Shown here one piece after another: positions 43,464 to 52,677 of a stretch of 64,000 nt of DNA. The stretch comes from Candidatus Nitrosopumilus sp. Lineage in GTDB: Archaea; Thermoproteota; Nitrososphaeria; Nitrososphaerales; Nitrosopumilaceae. The notes beneath the pieces are model-generated. The model saw only the letters and a list, made by a program, of their open reading frames with translations. It was not told the origin of the DNA and did not search any database. The translations under genes and the position numbers were made by a program. Where the stretch lies: assembly GCF_029882185.1 (NCBI RefSeq), contig NZ_JAOULD010000002.1, forward strand, positions 35,319-99,318, read 5' to 3'. The stretch's first letter is position 1. Each line of letters begins with the position of its first letter.

Positions 43464-44207
43464 CTAAGACCAAGTCACAACTTTTTCTCCATGTTTAGAA
43501 AAAGCTAAAAACAATCCTAATGTAATGCGCTTATTTGCCCTCGCTGGAAGAATCTCGTGATAATAAATTGGATTGATTATCACCAAATCCCCTTGATTTG
43601 GCTTTATCTTTACAGATTCATTACAATCTGAAATCACACCTTTTGAATAACCAAAATCGATGTTACGAAACTTTTCATCTGATTTTTTCCATGATTTTTT
43701 GTGCAATACTAATTTTCCCCTTTTTTGAGATTGCTAAATATACAATACTGTGGATAGTTGAATTGGAAATTTGGAAATATCAAAACCCTTTGCTTCATAA
43801 CTTGCATTGTCTCTGTGTATTGGAGCAAAATCTCCTAATTCATGCAGTCTGATTACTTCACATGCATATTTTTTTCCATCTTCTACTGCAATAGTGACCT
43901 GTTTTTCAGGAAATAGCACTTGTAATGTTTTGTGAATTTTTTTCCTTGGATCCTCCAAGCCTGAAAAAACTTGACGTACTGTTTTTCTTAATGCATCTGC
44001 TTGAACAAAATATTCTCCTTTTCTAGAAATAAATGATACAAGGGAGATGCCAATCTTTTTCATTTTTTCATTATTTTCAAAAATTTTTGTCTCAATTCTT
44101 TTGGATATTGTTCTACATGAATCATTATTGTAAAAATTCCTAATTATTAATGCAGGTGATTCTCCCGTAATGATCTTCTCTATGATATTTTCATTTTGAC
44201 CTACTCT
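43464..44207 (-). pseudogene. 2OG-Fe(II) oxygenase gene with an in-frame TAG and no start codon
   Basis: The minus strand is open from 44207 to 43464 apart from one TAG (43734-43736). The joined product reads ITGESPALIIRNFYNNDSC at the start, HRDN (the Fe-binding HxD) in the middle, LSTVLYI-stop-QSQKRGKLVLHK, then NPIYYHEI (distal His) and KRITLGLFLAF (2-oxoglutarate Arg). These are the ordered motifs of prolyl-hydroxylase-like dioxygenases. No ATG, GTG or TTG lies in frame between the upstream TAA (44208-44210) and the conserved N-terminus. The second half alone could start at TTG 43706. Confidence 0.65.
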
Positions 44208-44245
44208 TTACAGTCTATTTCTATTGGATTCCACTGTAAATTCAT

Positions 44246-44395
44246 CTAATATCCACCTTGACCTGAATGTGAAACAACCGATGCTAGAGTTCCATCATTT
44301 TCTTTGTCTTTAATTTCACATTTTACAAATGATCCAACTAAATTTTCTTGTATTTGCTCTTTTGTGCACTCGTTGGGATCTGCAGGGAGACTCAT
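44246..44395 (-). CDS. 49-residue protein of unknown function
   Basis: ATG 44395 gives MSLPADPNECTKEQIQENLV and ends SVVSHSGQGGY. The frame is open to an ATG at 44500, but that extension is Lys/Ile-rich and contains aaaataaag 25-30 bases before 44395, which fits a TATA for a leaderless start. The two cysteines (C10, C22) could bind metal. Not recognised. Confidence 0.5.
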   Translation of the reverse strand: MSLPADPNECTKEQIQENLVGSFVKCEIKDKENDGTLASVVSHSGQGGY

Positions 44396-44707
44396 TATGT
44401 CAGTTTGAAGAATCTTTATTTTCTCAATTTCTGAATAGTCGCCCTTGTTTCCATCTTTTTTGTGTGTCACACAGCTCAAAAATCTGACCCAACAAAACAT
44501 TTCCTACGTTTCCCCAAATTATGTCCATAAACTGAATTTGTATTTTCTAATATTTATTGTCCCTATTATTTTTTATCTAGTGGTAACTAATTGAAATTAG
44601 TGGTAAAAACCTCCTATGATTATTTTATTACCATGTTATCTGGAATAATTAAAAATCCGTTTCTCTGATATAATACCCTTAAGTTTCTAATTTTTAATTG
44701 TATATCT

Positions 44708-44932
44708 ATGAATTTCATCACAAGAAAGGTCCTTGAGATGCAGTACAAGAAACTCGATGATTCTAAAAAGAGACTAAACCAGCATCTGGAGAAAAGAGAG
44801 TCTCTTGCAAATTCAGATAACAAAAAAGAGATTGAAAAACTCGAAAAATACATTGCCATCTGGAAAAAGAATATCGAGAAAATAGAAAAAGAGATCAAAA
44901 AGATAGAAGACAGGGAATCTGATAAAGAATAG
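44708..44932 (+). CDS. Small coiled-coil protein
   Basis: 74 residues, almost wholly Lys/Glu-rich helix with heptad spacing (KLEKYIAIWKKNIEKIEKEI). No cysteines, signal or membrane helix. A TATA-like sequence (gatataatacccttaag) lies 30-40 bases upstream. Upstream at 44579-44606 the nine bases tagtggtaa occur twice, 19-20 bases apart. Function unknown. Confidence 0.5.
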   Translation: MNFITRKVLEMQYKKLDDSKKRLNQHLEKRESLANSDNKKEIEKLEKYIAIWKKNIEKIEKEIKKIEDRESDKE

Positions 44933-44965
44933 ACACGCTTAAGTTACCAAGATATTCTGAATCGT

Positions 44966-45064
44966 ATGCAACTAACCAAGAAAGACAAAAAAGCAGTAAC
45001 TGTAAGTCTAGTACTATTAGTAGGAATAACACTATACACGTTTTCTACTGTTTTAGAATTCTGA
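44966..45064 (+). CDS. 32-residue single-helix membrane peptide
   Basis: ATG 44966 gives MQLTKKDKKAVTVSLVLLVG, then ITLYTFSTVLEF and stop. A basic N-terminus before one hydrophobic helix is a typical small membrane peptide. It lies 33 bases after the coiled-coil gene and may be co-transcribed with it. Confidence 0.45.
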   Translation: MQLTKKDKKAVTVSLVLLVGITLYTFSTVLEF

Positions 45065-45203
45065 ATTCACAAGTTAAATTCTCGAATCTTGAAATGATTT
45101 GTGACTTTTAGTTCCAACTTGCATTAGTCCTATCAAATTCGAATAACTGCGTCTATTTTATTGCCCATGTTAGTAGGCATATCCCATTCGGTCAAACCCA
45201 AAC

Positions 45204-48074
45204 TTATTCAATTAAAATTGCAGGTTTAAATGGTCTTGCGTGTCTTGATTTTCCTTTAGGATCATAAATGTCACTATCTGATTCTGAATACACTTGTATC
45301 TCTACACCAAACTCTTTCTTTCCAATACTGGATAATTCTGATGATAAGAATCCTTTTTCATCAAATGACTCTGATTCAAGTTTCATTTGCTTTATCTCCT
45401 CCGATTCAGAATGTAAATCCTTGATTACTTTTTGGATATAGTCTGGCATCTTTTTGGCCTCTGTAGTTTCTGGATCTGCAATGAGTTCTTTCATTACAAC
45501 TCCCATGTTATTTTGTCCACCTACCATTATGCTCAAAATTTTATGATAAACTTTTGATTTCATAGAATCAGAATTTACATAGATTACAATTTTCTTTGGA
45601 GTAATCTTTGTAACTTTGAGAATGTTTGAAATATCATCAATAGTTGCTTTTAGTAATTCTTCTGATTGAATTGATGTTGCATCTATCTTTTCTTTAGAGA
45701 ATTCAGGCCATATTGATTTTGATACCAATCCACCGTTTCCAAGATTCTTCCACATTTCCTCAGATATGTGTGGTGCAAATGGAGACAACATTGCAACTCG
45801 TACAGAGTTTATCTGGTGTAATATTCCTGAAACATCTTTTCTTTCTTTAGCTTGGATTCTTTTTTGATACCATCCTAAATCCGTTTCAAAAGTAAACAAA
45901 ATGTCATGTAGTGCTTCACGCAATCTCATCTTCTCCACAGCTTCTGTAATTTGAGAAATCTTGTTCTGGGTTTTTGATAAAATCCATTTATCTTCGGCTT
46001 GTAGTTCGCCAATTGGAGCATTTTTGAGCCTAGAACACTCCTCTAACAGGGCTGCAAGCTTGTTTTGAATACCGTAGACTGATTCCATGTTAAAATCAGC
46101 ATCCTGCAATAATTCAGCTGATGAAATAATAGCTAATCTAATTGGGTCTGCACCATGGTCTCTAATTGCAGTACGTAGTGGAATGATATTTCCCATACTC
46201 TTACTCATTTTAGCCCCATCCATCATGACACTACCGTTAACTACAATTTCTTGTGGCCAGAATTTTTTATCAAATATTGCAACATGATTTAACACAAAGA
46301 ATGACAAGTGGTTTTGCACTAAATCTCTACCAGAATGTCTTGAATCAACTGGATAAAAATATGTAAATTCTTTTTTCATTGTTTCGATTACGTCCTCACT
46401 AAGCTTCGATGTACTTGCAGCTAGTTTTACATCTCCCTTATCTAGCAAAACATAATCAAAGAATTCTCGAGTCAAGTTTTCCGGAGTTACTGTTCCATCA
46501 TTTACAAATCGTGATAATGTATAGTATGCCATGTAAATTACACTGTCTGATAATGATTCTACAATCCAATCATGATCCCATGGCAGTTTAGTTCCCAATC
46601 CCTGTTGTCTTGCACAAGCTCGCTCATGCAACCAATCAATTACTTCAACAAACTCTGTCTTGATGTTACTGGGAAGAATGTTCATCTCATCAAAACAATT
46701 GCGAGCTAGTTTCTTCCATTCTTCATCTCCATAATTCAAAAACCATTGATTGTTCAATACTTTGACAACACATTCAGCTCCGCATCTGCAATGCACTGGA
46801 GCATTCTCTAGCACTGGGAATTTTTCTAAATGTTTATTCTCTTGAAGCCATGCCCTGATTTTATCACGGCCAAACTGTACCTTCTCTCCGTTAAAATCTC
46901 CACACTTTTCATTTAATTTTCCATCCGTAAACTCTTTGAGGTACAATTCTTTGGTGGCCTCTTCAAGCTTGGAATCAGTTTGGTCTGACACTCCTAGTTT
47001 TTCACAAATCTGTTTTGCAGGATATTCATCGTATCCTTCAGTAACTATGATTGGTATGGGCTCAATTTTTGAGGCTAGATTATCATTTTTAGCCTTCAAA
47101 TCCATCAAAGCTTGGTAGTCTTTTGGTGCATGGGCAGGTACTGACATTACTAATCCAGTCCCCATTCCAGGCTCTACAAATTCTGCAGGCAAAATTGGAA
47201 GCTCACTGCCATTGGTTGGAGATACAGCTGTTTTTCCTACAAGGTCCTTTCCAGAAATATCTCCAATTACTTTGACCTCTTTTTCAAAGAATTCTATTTT
47301 ATGTGCACATTCTTCTGAAACTATCCATGTTTCATTATCTACTGTAACTTTTTTGTATGTAATCTTTGGATTGGCCCAAAGATTAGTTACACCAAAAATT
47401 GTTTCAGGTCGTAGTGTTGTAACAGGAAATACAAATTCACCAAATGCAAACTTTACAAGGAAATTTTTATCATCTATTTTTGGTTCAACATCACCCATTG
47501 TGTCATGTTGTGATACTGGATTCTGGTCTTTTGGACACCATCCAACTGGATGACTACCTTGAATGATTCTACCTTTTTCTTTGAGTGTTGTAATTTGCCA
47601 TTCGATAAATTTCTGATAACCTGGAACTATGGTTGTAAATTCTCGTCTCCAATCAATTGAATAGCCCATCTCTATCATGCCAGACTTTATCTCTTCATGG
47701 AAATAGTCTGCAATCTTTATTGGCTCTACAAATGTTTTGATATCTTCTTCAGGAACATGGTAAATGTTTCTCAGTCCATCAAGAATCTCTTTTTCTCCAG
47801 CTTCGATTCTCTTTGCCATCCCAAGTACCGGAGTGCCAGTATAGTGAAATCCCATTGGGAACAATACATTGTATCCTTGCATTCGATAGAATCTTGCATG
47901 AACATCAGCTAGTGTGTATGTTCTTCCATGTCCAATGTGTTGCGGAGAGTTGGGATATGGATATGCTACAGTAATGAATTTTTTTGGTTTCTCATTTGGG
48001 TTTGTCTCAAAGTCTTTAGATTCTGCCCATGTTTTGCGCCATTTTGTTTCTATTTCATTCCAGTTAATCGTCAT
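45204..48074 (-). CDS. leuS: Leucyl-tRNA synthetase
   Basis: 956 residues, archaeal/eukaryal class Ia type. HIGH box HIGHGRTYTLADVHARFYRM at 46-65, editing (CP1) domain at about 150-470 with TTLRPETIFGVTN, and the KMSKS signature in MMDGAKMSKSMGN near 645. The C-terminal 150 residues are the archaeal tRNA-binding extension. It charges tRNA-Leu. It lies four bases after alaS, so the two are co-transcribed. Confidence 0.98.
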   Translation of the reverse strand: MTINWNEIETKWRKTWAESKDFETNPNEKPKKFITVAYPYPNSPQHIGHGRTYTLADVHARFYRMQGYNVLFPMGFHYTGTPVLGMAKRIEAGEKEILDGLRNIYHVPEEDIKTFVEPIKIADYFHEEIKSGMIEMGYSIDWRREFTTIVPGYQKFIEWQITTLKEKGRIIQGSHPVGWCPKDQNPVSQHDTMGDVEPKIDDKNFLVKFAFGEFVFPVTTLRPETIFGVTNLWANPKITYKKVTVDNETWIVSEECAHKIEFFEKEVKVIGDISGKDLVGKTAVSPTNGSELPILPAEFVEPGMGTGLVMSVPAHAPKDYQALMDLKAKNDNLASKIEPIPIIVTEGYDEYPAKQICEKLGVSDQTDSKLEEATKELYLKEFTDGKLNEKCGDFNGEKVQFGRDKIRAWLQENKHLEKFPVLENAPVHCRCGAECVVKVLNNQWFLNYGDEEWKKLARNCFDEMNILPSNIKTEFVEVIDWLHERACARQQGLGTKLPWDHDWIVESLSDSVIYMAYYTLSRFVNDGTVTPENLTREFFDYVLLDKGDVKLAASTSKLSEDVIETMKKEFTYFYPVDSRHSGRDLVQNHLSFFVLNHVAIFDKKFWPQEIVVNGSVMMDGAKMSKSMGNIIPLRTAIRDHGADPIRLAIISSAELLQDADFNMESVYGIQNKLAALLEECSRLKNAPIGELQAEDKWILSKTQNKISQITEAVEKMRLREALHDILFTFETDLGWYQKRIQAKERKDVSGILHQINSVRVAMLSPFAPHISEEMWKNLGNGGLVSKSIWPEFSKEKIDATSIQSEELLKATIDDISNILKVTKITPKKIVIYVNSDSMKSKVYHKILSIMVGGQNNMGVVMKELIADPETTEAKKMPDYIQKVIKDLHSESEEIKQMKLESESFDEKGFLSSELSSIGKKEFGVEIQVYSESDSDIYDPKGKSRHARPFKPAILIE

Positions 48075-48078
48075 TGTT

Positions 48079-50748
48079 TCATCCTAAAATCATTGATTTT
48101 GCTTTGGCTATTGCCTGGTCTTTTTTAGATGTGTCTTTTCCTCCACCTTGAGCAAATTTAGCGTCTCCTCCTCCTGAACCGCCCAAAATTGAGGCTATTT
48201 CCTTGGCAATCTTGCCTGAATTCACACCTGAATCAGCCCCTGCAAACACCATAATTCTAACAGTTGGCCCTGATTCGAAAATACCACAAAATGCAGCTTT
48301 GCTATCTTTGCCGACTAGCTTTTTACCAAAGTTTTGATGGAAATAATCATCATAATTCTCACTAGATGTAAAGCAAATTTTGTTGTTAACTGTAATGCCA
48401 TCAAGGTCTCCGGATTCTCCAGATAGTATTTTCTCTAATAGTACGGGAATCTGCTCTCTGGCTTTATTTTTGTTTTCTTCTCTCTTCTTTTCTAGTTGTG
48501 CTTTTGCAATTTGTTCTTGCTCTTGTTTCTTTGATTCTTCTTCTTGGTCTTTTACATATTGGAATGCAGTAGGACCTGAGACAAACTCTATTCTAACAAC
48601 ACCGTCCTGAATTCTTTTGGTCTTTGTAATTTTGATTAGTTCAATGTCTCCAGTTTTTTTAACATGTGTTCCACCACAAGCTTCAATGTCCTTGTCTTCA
48701 ATTGATACAATGCGTACTGATTTTACTGGAACTACCCCGCCCTGGTAAATTCTAAATCCATACTTTTGTTCTGCAGTCCCTCTGTCGTAATAGTTGATGC
48801 TTACTGGATGGTTCTCTTTTATCATTTGGTTTGCCGCATCTTCGATTTGTTTTACTTGTTGCTCAGTTAGTGATGAATGATGTGTAATGTCTAGTCTGGC
48901 ATGATCATCGTCTTTGAATGCAGAGTGTTGCCAAATCCAAGAACCTAACACTCCCCTTGATGATGCGTTGATGATATGAGTACTGGTGTGATTCTTTGTA
49001 ATGTTTGCACGACGAGTCTCATCAACTTTACAAGATACAGTTTCTCCTTCTTTTGGTACTCCTCCTTCTAATTGGTGAACAATAATGTCTGCATGTTTGT
49101 CGACATTAATCACCTTGAATCCTGCAATAGTTCCATAGTCTGGCTCTTGTCCTCCACCTCTGGCATAAAATGAAGTTCTATCTAATACGACTTGATCATC
49201 AAAGACCTTGATCACTTTAGCATCAAACTCCATTGGGTCATCTTTGTAAAACAGAGTCTCAGTTTCAGGCAAATCATCCAGTGGAAGTTCTGCAATTGCC
49301 TTTTTCTTTTCAGACTGGTGCAAATCAGATAGTTTAGAGTAAAATTGCGAAGGGATTTCAGAAATTGCATCAACTTCCTTGAGGTATTCAGGCGTTATTC
49401 CGTCTGACTCGTACAATGTTATCAGTTCATCAACTGTTGGCACGCCTTTCTCGCGAATCTTTTCTGCTTTTTTCTTCATGTGGACTTTGGATTCCTCATA
49501 TCTTGCAGACTCTAGTCTCAATATTGTCTTGACATCTTCTCTCTGCTCATCAAGCTCAGGATACGTATCTTTGAGATAGTCAATGTGAGTATCAATCAAA
49601 TCATCAATGTCTAATTTTAGATTCAATCTGTTGATTGTTCCATTAATTCTTCGCAACATCATTCTCAAGTTGTATCCTCCGCCAACATTGCTTGGCAGTG
49701 CACCATCTGTAATTGCAAAGATTAGAGTTCTCAAATGATCTGCAATAAGATAAACTCCTTCAAGCGGTGTAATAATTTTGTTTAGCTGTATATCTGTAAT
49801 CCCTGCATTTTTTACTGCAAGACGTCTTACTTGATTCAAATCATCGAAATGATCAATCTCTTTTGCAATCTCTGTAAAGTATTTTTTCAAAACATCAGAA
49901 TCTGAATCAATTCCAATCTTTTCAAATAATTTTTGATTGATTGGACCAAAGCAGCAGTCATATGCAGTGGGAGTTCCCATTGTAATCCATGCAAATCTCT
50001 CAAGGCCTGCACCCATGTCTATTACTCTCTGGTCAAGTGTGGTATGTTTCCCTAGTTCCCCTTGGAATTCAGTAAATACTGCATTTCCTAGTTCCAGTCC
50101 TCTCACAAAGTATTCAAGTGATGGACCAAACGAACCACCACCTGCCCATACGTCTTCAACAAAAACAACTTCTTCTTTTTTAATTCCAAATTGATCAGTC
50201 AATAATCTAAAGTCCAAGTCAACACATTCGTCTTTCCAGTATCCTCCCAAATCAGGAACACTGTGTTGCCCTATCATACAAAAACTAGAAAAGTGTCTTC
50301 CTGTGACTCCGACATTTTCCAAGTCTTTGAAACGCAGACATGTCTGTGGAACCACTAACGGGTTTGCTGGAAACTCAAAGACTACTTTACTTCCCATAAT
50401 TCTCTGAAAGTCAACAACTGACGCAATTGTAAAAAACAAGTCGTCTCGCCATCTGCAAACTACAGGGTATCTGCTCACTGATGTGTGATTATTTTTTACA
50501 AAAAATTCTTCGACTTGTTTCCATGATTGCGTATAATCAAATCTTTTTGAAGTTGGAGGCTCACCGATGAATGAGTACGTATCCAATCCATCATCAGGAC
50601 ACAAATCTCTGTCTGCATTTAGTGTCCAAAAGAATCCGCCACATTTACTGCAAGACTTTCTTACAAATCCCTGCTCTGCAAATAATTTTACATTATAGTA
50701 TTTTTCAGGATCTGCTGAAAACTCTTTTAGAATCTGACTTTTATCCAA
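48079..50748 (-). CDS. alaS: Alanyl-tRNA synthetase
   Basis: 889 residues, archaeal AlaS. It starts with the archaeal N-terminal zinc-like region (CSKCGGFFW, DLCPDDG), then class II catalytic motifs (NPLVVPQTCLRFKDLENVGV; HFSSFCMIGQHSVPD), and GGGYNLRMMLRRI. The editing domain has HTSTHIINASSRGVL and ACGGTHVKKTGD (zinc-binding). The C-terminal GSGGGDAKFAQGGGKD is the standard C-Ala end. First gene of the alaS-leuS pair. Confidence 0.98.
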   Translation of the reverse strand: MDKSQILKEFSADPEKYYNVKLFAEQGFVRKSCSKCGGFFWTLNADRDLCPDDGLDTYSFIGEPPTSKRFDYTQSWKQVEEFFVKNNHTSVSRYPVVCRWRDDLFFTIASVVDFQRIMGSKVVFEFPANPLVVPQTCLRFKDLENVGVTGRHFSSFCMIGQHSVPDLGGYWKDECVDLDFRLLTDQFGIKKEEVVFVEDVWAGGGSFGPSLEYFVRGLELGNAVFTEFQGELGKHTTLDQRVIDMGAGLERFAWITMGTPTAYDCCFGPINQKLFEKIGIDSDSDVLKKYFTEIAKEIDHFDDLNQVRRLAVKNAGITDIQLNKIITPLEGVYLIADHLRTLIFAITDGALPSNVGGGYNLRMMLRRINGTINRLNLKLDIDDLIDTHIDYLKDTYPELDEQREDVKTILRLESARYEESKVHMKKKAEKIREKGVPTVDELITLYESDGITPEYLKEVDAISEIPSQFYSKLSDLHQSEKKKAIAELPLDDLPETETLFYKDDPMEFDAKVIKVFDDQVVLDRTSFYARGGGQEPDYGTIAGFKVINVDKHADIIVHQLEGGVPKEGETVSCKVDETRRANITKNHTSTHIINASSRGVLGSWIWQHSAFKDDDHARLDITHHSSLTEQQVKQIEDAANQMIKENHPVSINYYDRGTAEQKYGFRIYQGGVVPVKSVRIVSIEDKDIEACGGTHVKKTGDIELIKITKTKRIQDGVVRIEFVSGPTAFQYVKDQEEESKKQEQEQIAKAQLEKKREENKNKAREQIPVLLEKILSGESGDLDGITVNNKICFTSSENYDDYFHQNFGKKLVGKDSKAAFCGIFESGPTVRIMVFAGADSGVNSGKIAKEIASILGGSGGGDAKFAQGGGKDTSKKDQAIAKAKSMILG

Positions 50749-50826
50749 CGAAAAGCCTGCTTGAGACCGATATTAAGAATTGTCGATTAATAATACATTA
50801 AATACACTACACATACAACTCTATTC

Positions 50827-51336
50827 ATGTTTGGAAGGAAACCCCAGCTAAAAGAAGGGACTCAGATTTTCTCAATTAAAAAAAATGGTGAGTTTAATGA
50901 CTTTATTTTTGGTGTAGTTACTGGTGTTGATGGAAGAAAAGTAGGAATCAACGGTGTGATAGTAAATCCCATAGGACTCAAAAACAAAATTGCCCAAGGA
51001 AAGACCGGTGATCGTTCTAGAGAAATTCTTGAGCATCCAAACCCTGACAATATAATTTTGGCATTGGTACACAGAGTCGAGCATGAAAATTATGCCGAAG
51101 TGTTAGATCTTGATGTTGACAAGTGTGATATTCTTCCACCAAAAGTCTATGCAATGCTAGATGGTTGGGTTCGTGAATCATTACCTGAATTTTTCAATAC
51201 TGTCTTGTCACTACCAGAAGGCCCTGAAAGGGAAGAGGCAAAACGAGTTTTAAGACATAGAAAGGATACTTTGACTGATCCTAATCTGAAACGTACAGTG
51301 TATGCTGTTTGCAGAAGTCTCAAAATTCTGAACTAG
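50827..51336 (+). CDS. Conserved protein of unknown function
   Basis: 169 residues. N-terminal beta-type part (KPQLKEGTQIFSIKKNGEFN, FGVVTGVDGRKVGINGV), then an alpha/beta part (NPDNIILALVHRVEHENYAE) and a basic helical end (RVLRHRKDTLTDPNLKRTVY). No cysteine pair, signal or membrane helix. Divergent from alaS, with a TATA-like attaaatacac about 20-25 bases upstream. The context (synthetases, stalk proteins) hints at translation, but no more. Confidence 0.6.
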   Translation: MFGRKPQLKEGTQIFSIKKNGEFNDFIFGVVTGVDGRKVGINGVIVNPIGLKNKIAQGKTGDRSREILEHPNPDNIILALVHRVEHENYAEVLDLDVDKCDILPPKVYAMLDGWVRESLPEFFNTVLSLPEGPEREEAKRVLRHRKDTLTDPNLKRTVYAVCRSLKILN

Positions 51337-51393
51337 TTTTCAGGCGTGAGTTCTCCATAGTTTTATATTATCCAGTAAGAAAATCTCGATACA

Positions 51394-51687
51394 ATGGAAT
51401 ATGTTTACGCTGCTTTACTTCTTCATAAACTAGACAAAGAAGTTAACGAGGCAAACCTCACATCAGTTGTCAAAGCATCTGGTGCTGAAGTTAACGAAGC
51501 CCAAGTTAAATCTCTAGTTGCAGCCTTAGCCGATGTTAACATCGATGAGGCAGTTAAAGCCGCACCAGTAGCAGTTGCAGCAGCACCAGCAGCCGCAGTA
51601 GCAGATGCACCGGCAAAAGAGGAGAAGAAAGAAGAACCTAAAAACGAAGAAGCAGCCATGGAAGGATTGTCTTCCTTATTTGGCTAA
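51394..51687 (+). CDS. rpl12: Large ribosomal subunit stalk protein L12 (P1)
   Basis: 97 residues. N-terminal dimerisation domain [20 protein letters not shown], an Ala-rich hinge, and the charged end [13 protein letters not shown] closing in GLSSLFG, the motif that recruits translation GTPases. The promoter has ttttatatta at 51361-51370, 24 bases before the ATG: leaderless. In most archaea L12 follows L10 in one operon; here it is on the opposite strand, about 1 kb from L10. Confidence 0.96.
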   Translation: MEYVYAALLLHKLDKEVNEANLTSVVKASGAEVNEAQVKSLVAALADVNIDEAVKAAPVAVAAAPAAAVADAPAKEEKKEEPKNEEAAMEGLSSLFG

Positions 51688-51753
51688 ACAACTTTTCTTT
51701 TACAAATTTAATTTTGTTAATTTTAATTACTTCTAGATCGCATTCTCTATTGG

Positions 51754-52386
51754 TTGGTTGATTTCTCTTTTCCAATAGATGGTTTCATTAGCATTCTTGA
51801 TTACTTGGGTACCATAGCATTTGCAGTAACTGGAGCTTCAAAAGCAATTGCACACAAGGCAGATATTTTTGGAATTATTGTATTGGCCACTGTAGTCGGT
51901 GTTGGCGGTGGTGTAACACGTGATGTTATTTTTGGAAGATTTCCAACTGCATTCTCTGATCCTATCTATGTATCGTTGACGGTAACAGTTGGAGTTGTAA
52001 TGTTCTTTTTGTTTAGACGACTCCAAAAACAGATGAACGTCTGGTTAGTCTTTGATGCAGTTGGGTTGGGTGTATTTTCAATATTGGGCGCATCAATTGC
52101 ACATCAAGTAGTTGGCTTGGAATTTTTACCGATGCTCTTTGGTGGAATGATTACTGCAATTGGCGGTGGAATACTCCGAGATGTGTTTGTACGAGAGATA
52201 CCCATTGTATTTGTAAAAGAAGTCTATGCTATTGCAAGCATAATTGGAATTGTGATATTTTATGCAATGCTCTCTTCTAGTATTGATACCCAAGTATCAT
52301 CTATCCTTGGAATTGCTGTGGCAACTGGAATAAGATTACTTGCAATGAAGTTTAACTGGAATCTTCCAAAGGTTCGAGAGTCTTAA
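51754..52386 (+). CDS. TRIC-like (UPF0126) membrane channel
   Basis: 210 residues from TTG. Seven hydrophobic segments with two repeated halves, each carrying the family glycine motif: GVGGGVTRDVIFG near 48-60 and AIGGGILRDVFVRE near 132-145, plus FAVTGASKAIAHKADIFGI. Prokaryotic homologues of trimeric intracellular cation channels conduct monovalent cations. Follows L12 by 66 bases with AT-rich DNA between, so probably a separate unit. Confidence 0.85.
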   Translation: MVDFSFPIDGFISILDYLGTIAFAVTGASKAIAHKADIFGIIVLATVVGVGGGVTRDVIFGRFPTAFSDPIYVSLTVTVGVVMFFLFRRLQKQMNVWLVFDAVGLGVFSILGASIAHQVVGLEFLPMLFGGMITAIGGGILRDVFVREIPIVFVKEVYAIASIIGIVIFYAMLSSSIDTQVSSILGIAVATGIRLLAMKFNWNLPKVRES

Positions 52387-52395
52387 TTTTTAGTC

Positions 52396-52614
52396 TTATA
52401 ATTTGAGTTTACCTGACTCTATTCCTTCTTGAATAATGTTAATCAAATTCTCCACAGTACAATTTCTCATCGACTCTGGCATGGTATGTGCATCATATTC
52501 TCGAAACCTGCTGATCATCTTTTTTCGTATTACCATCTTTACAATACCTGGCACTTCGTCGTTAAACTTTTGCTTTATGTGGTCTAGTATCTCATCGATA
52601 TCTTTTTGGTCCAT
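52396..52614 (-). CDS. Small helical protein of unknown function
   Basis: 72 residues: MDQKDIDEILDHIKQKFNDE then VPGIVKMVIRKKMISRFREY and VENLINIIQEGIESGKLKL. Wholly helical and charged, no cysteines except one. It lies 63 bases upstream of rpl10 on the opposite reading order (downstream of it in transcription), so it may be the last gene of the L1-L10 operon. Confidence 0.55.
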   Translation of the reverse strand: MDQKDIDEILDHIKQKFNDEVPGIVKMVIRKKMISRFREYDAHTMPESMRNCTVENLINIIQEGIESGKLKL

Positions 52615-52677
52615 TTTGTTTTTTCAGAACTGATTAGAGATAAAGTATTCTAGACTATGATAAGAGTATTTGAGAAA

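Noticed and set aside
43734..43736. TAG read as pyrrolysine
   Set aside because: Pyrrolysine is confined to certain methylamine-using methanogens and bacteria; nothing in the window supports its use, and the start codon is missing too.
46087..49579. Several plus-strand ORFs of 60-110 codons within leuS and alaS
   Set aside because: Antisense to two large, fully recognisable synthetase genes; no motifs or promoters of their own.
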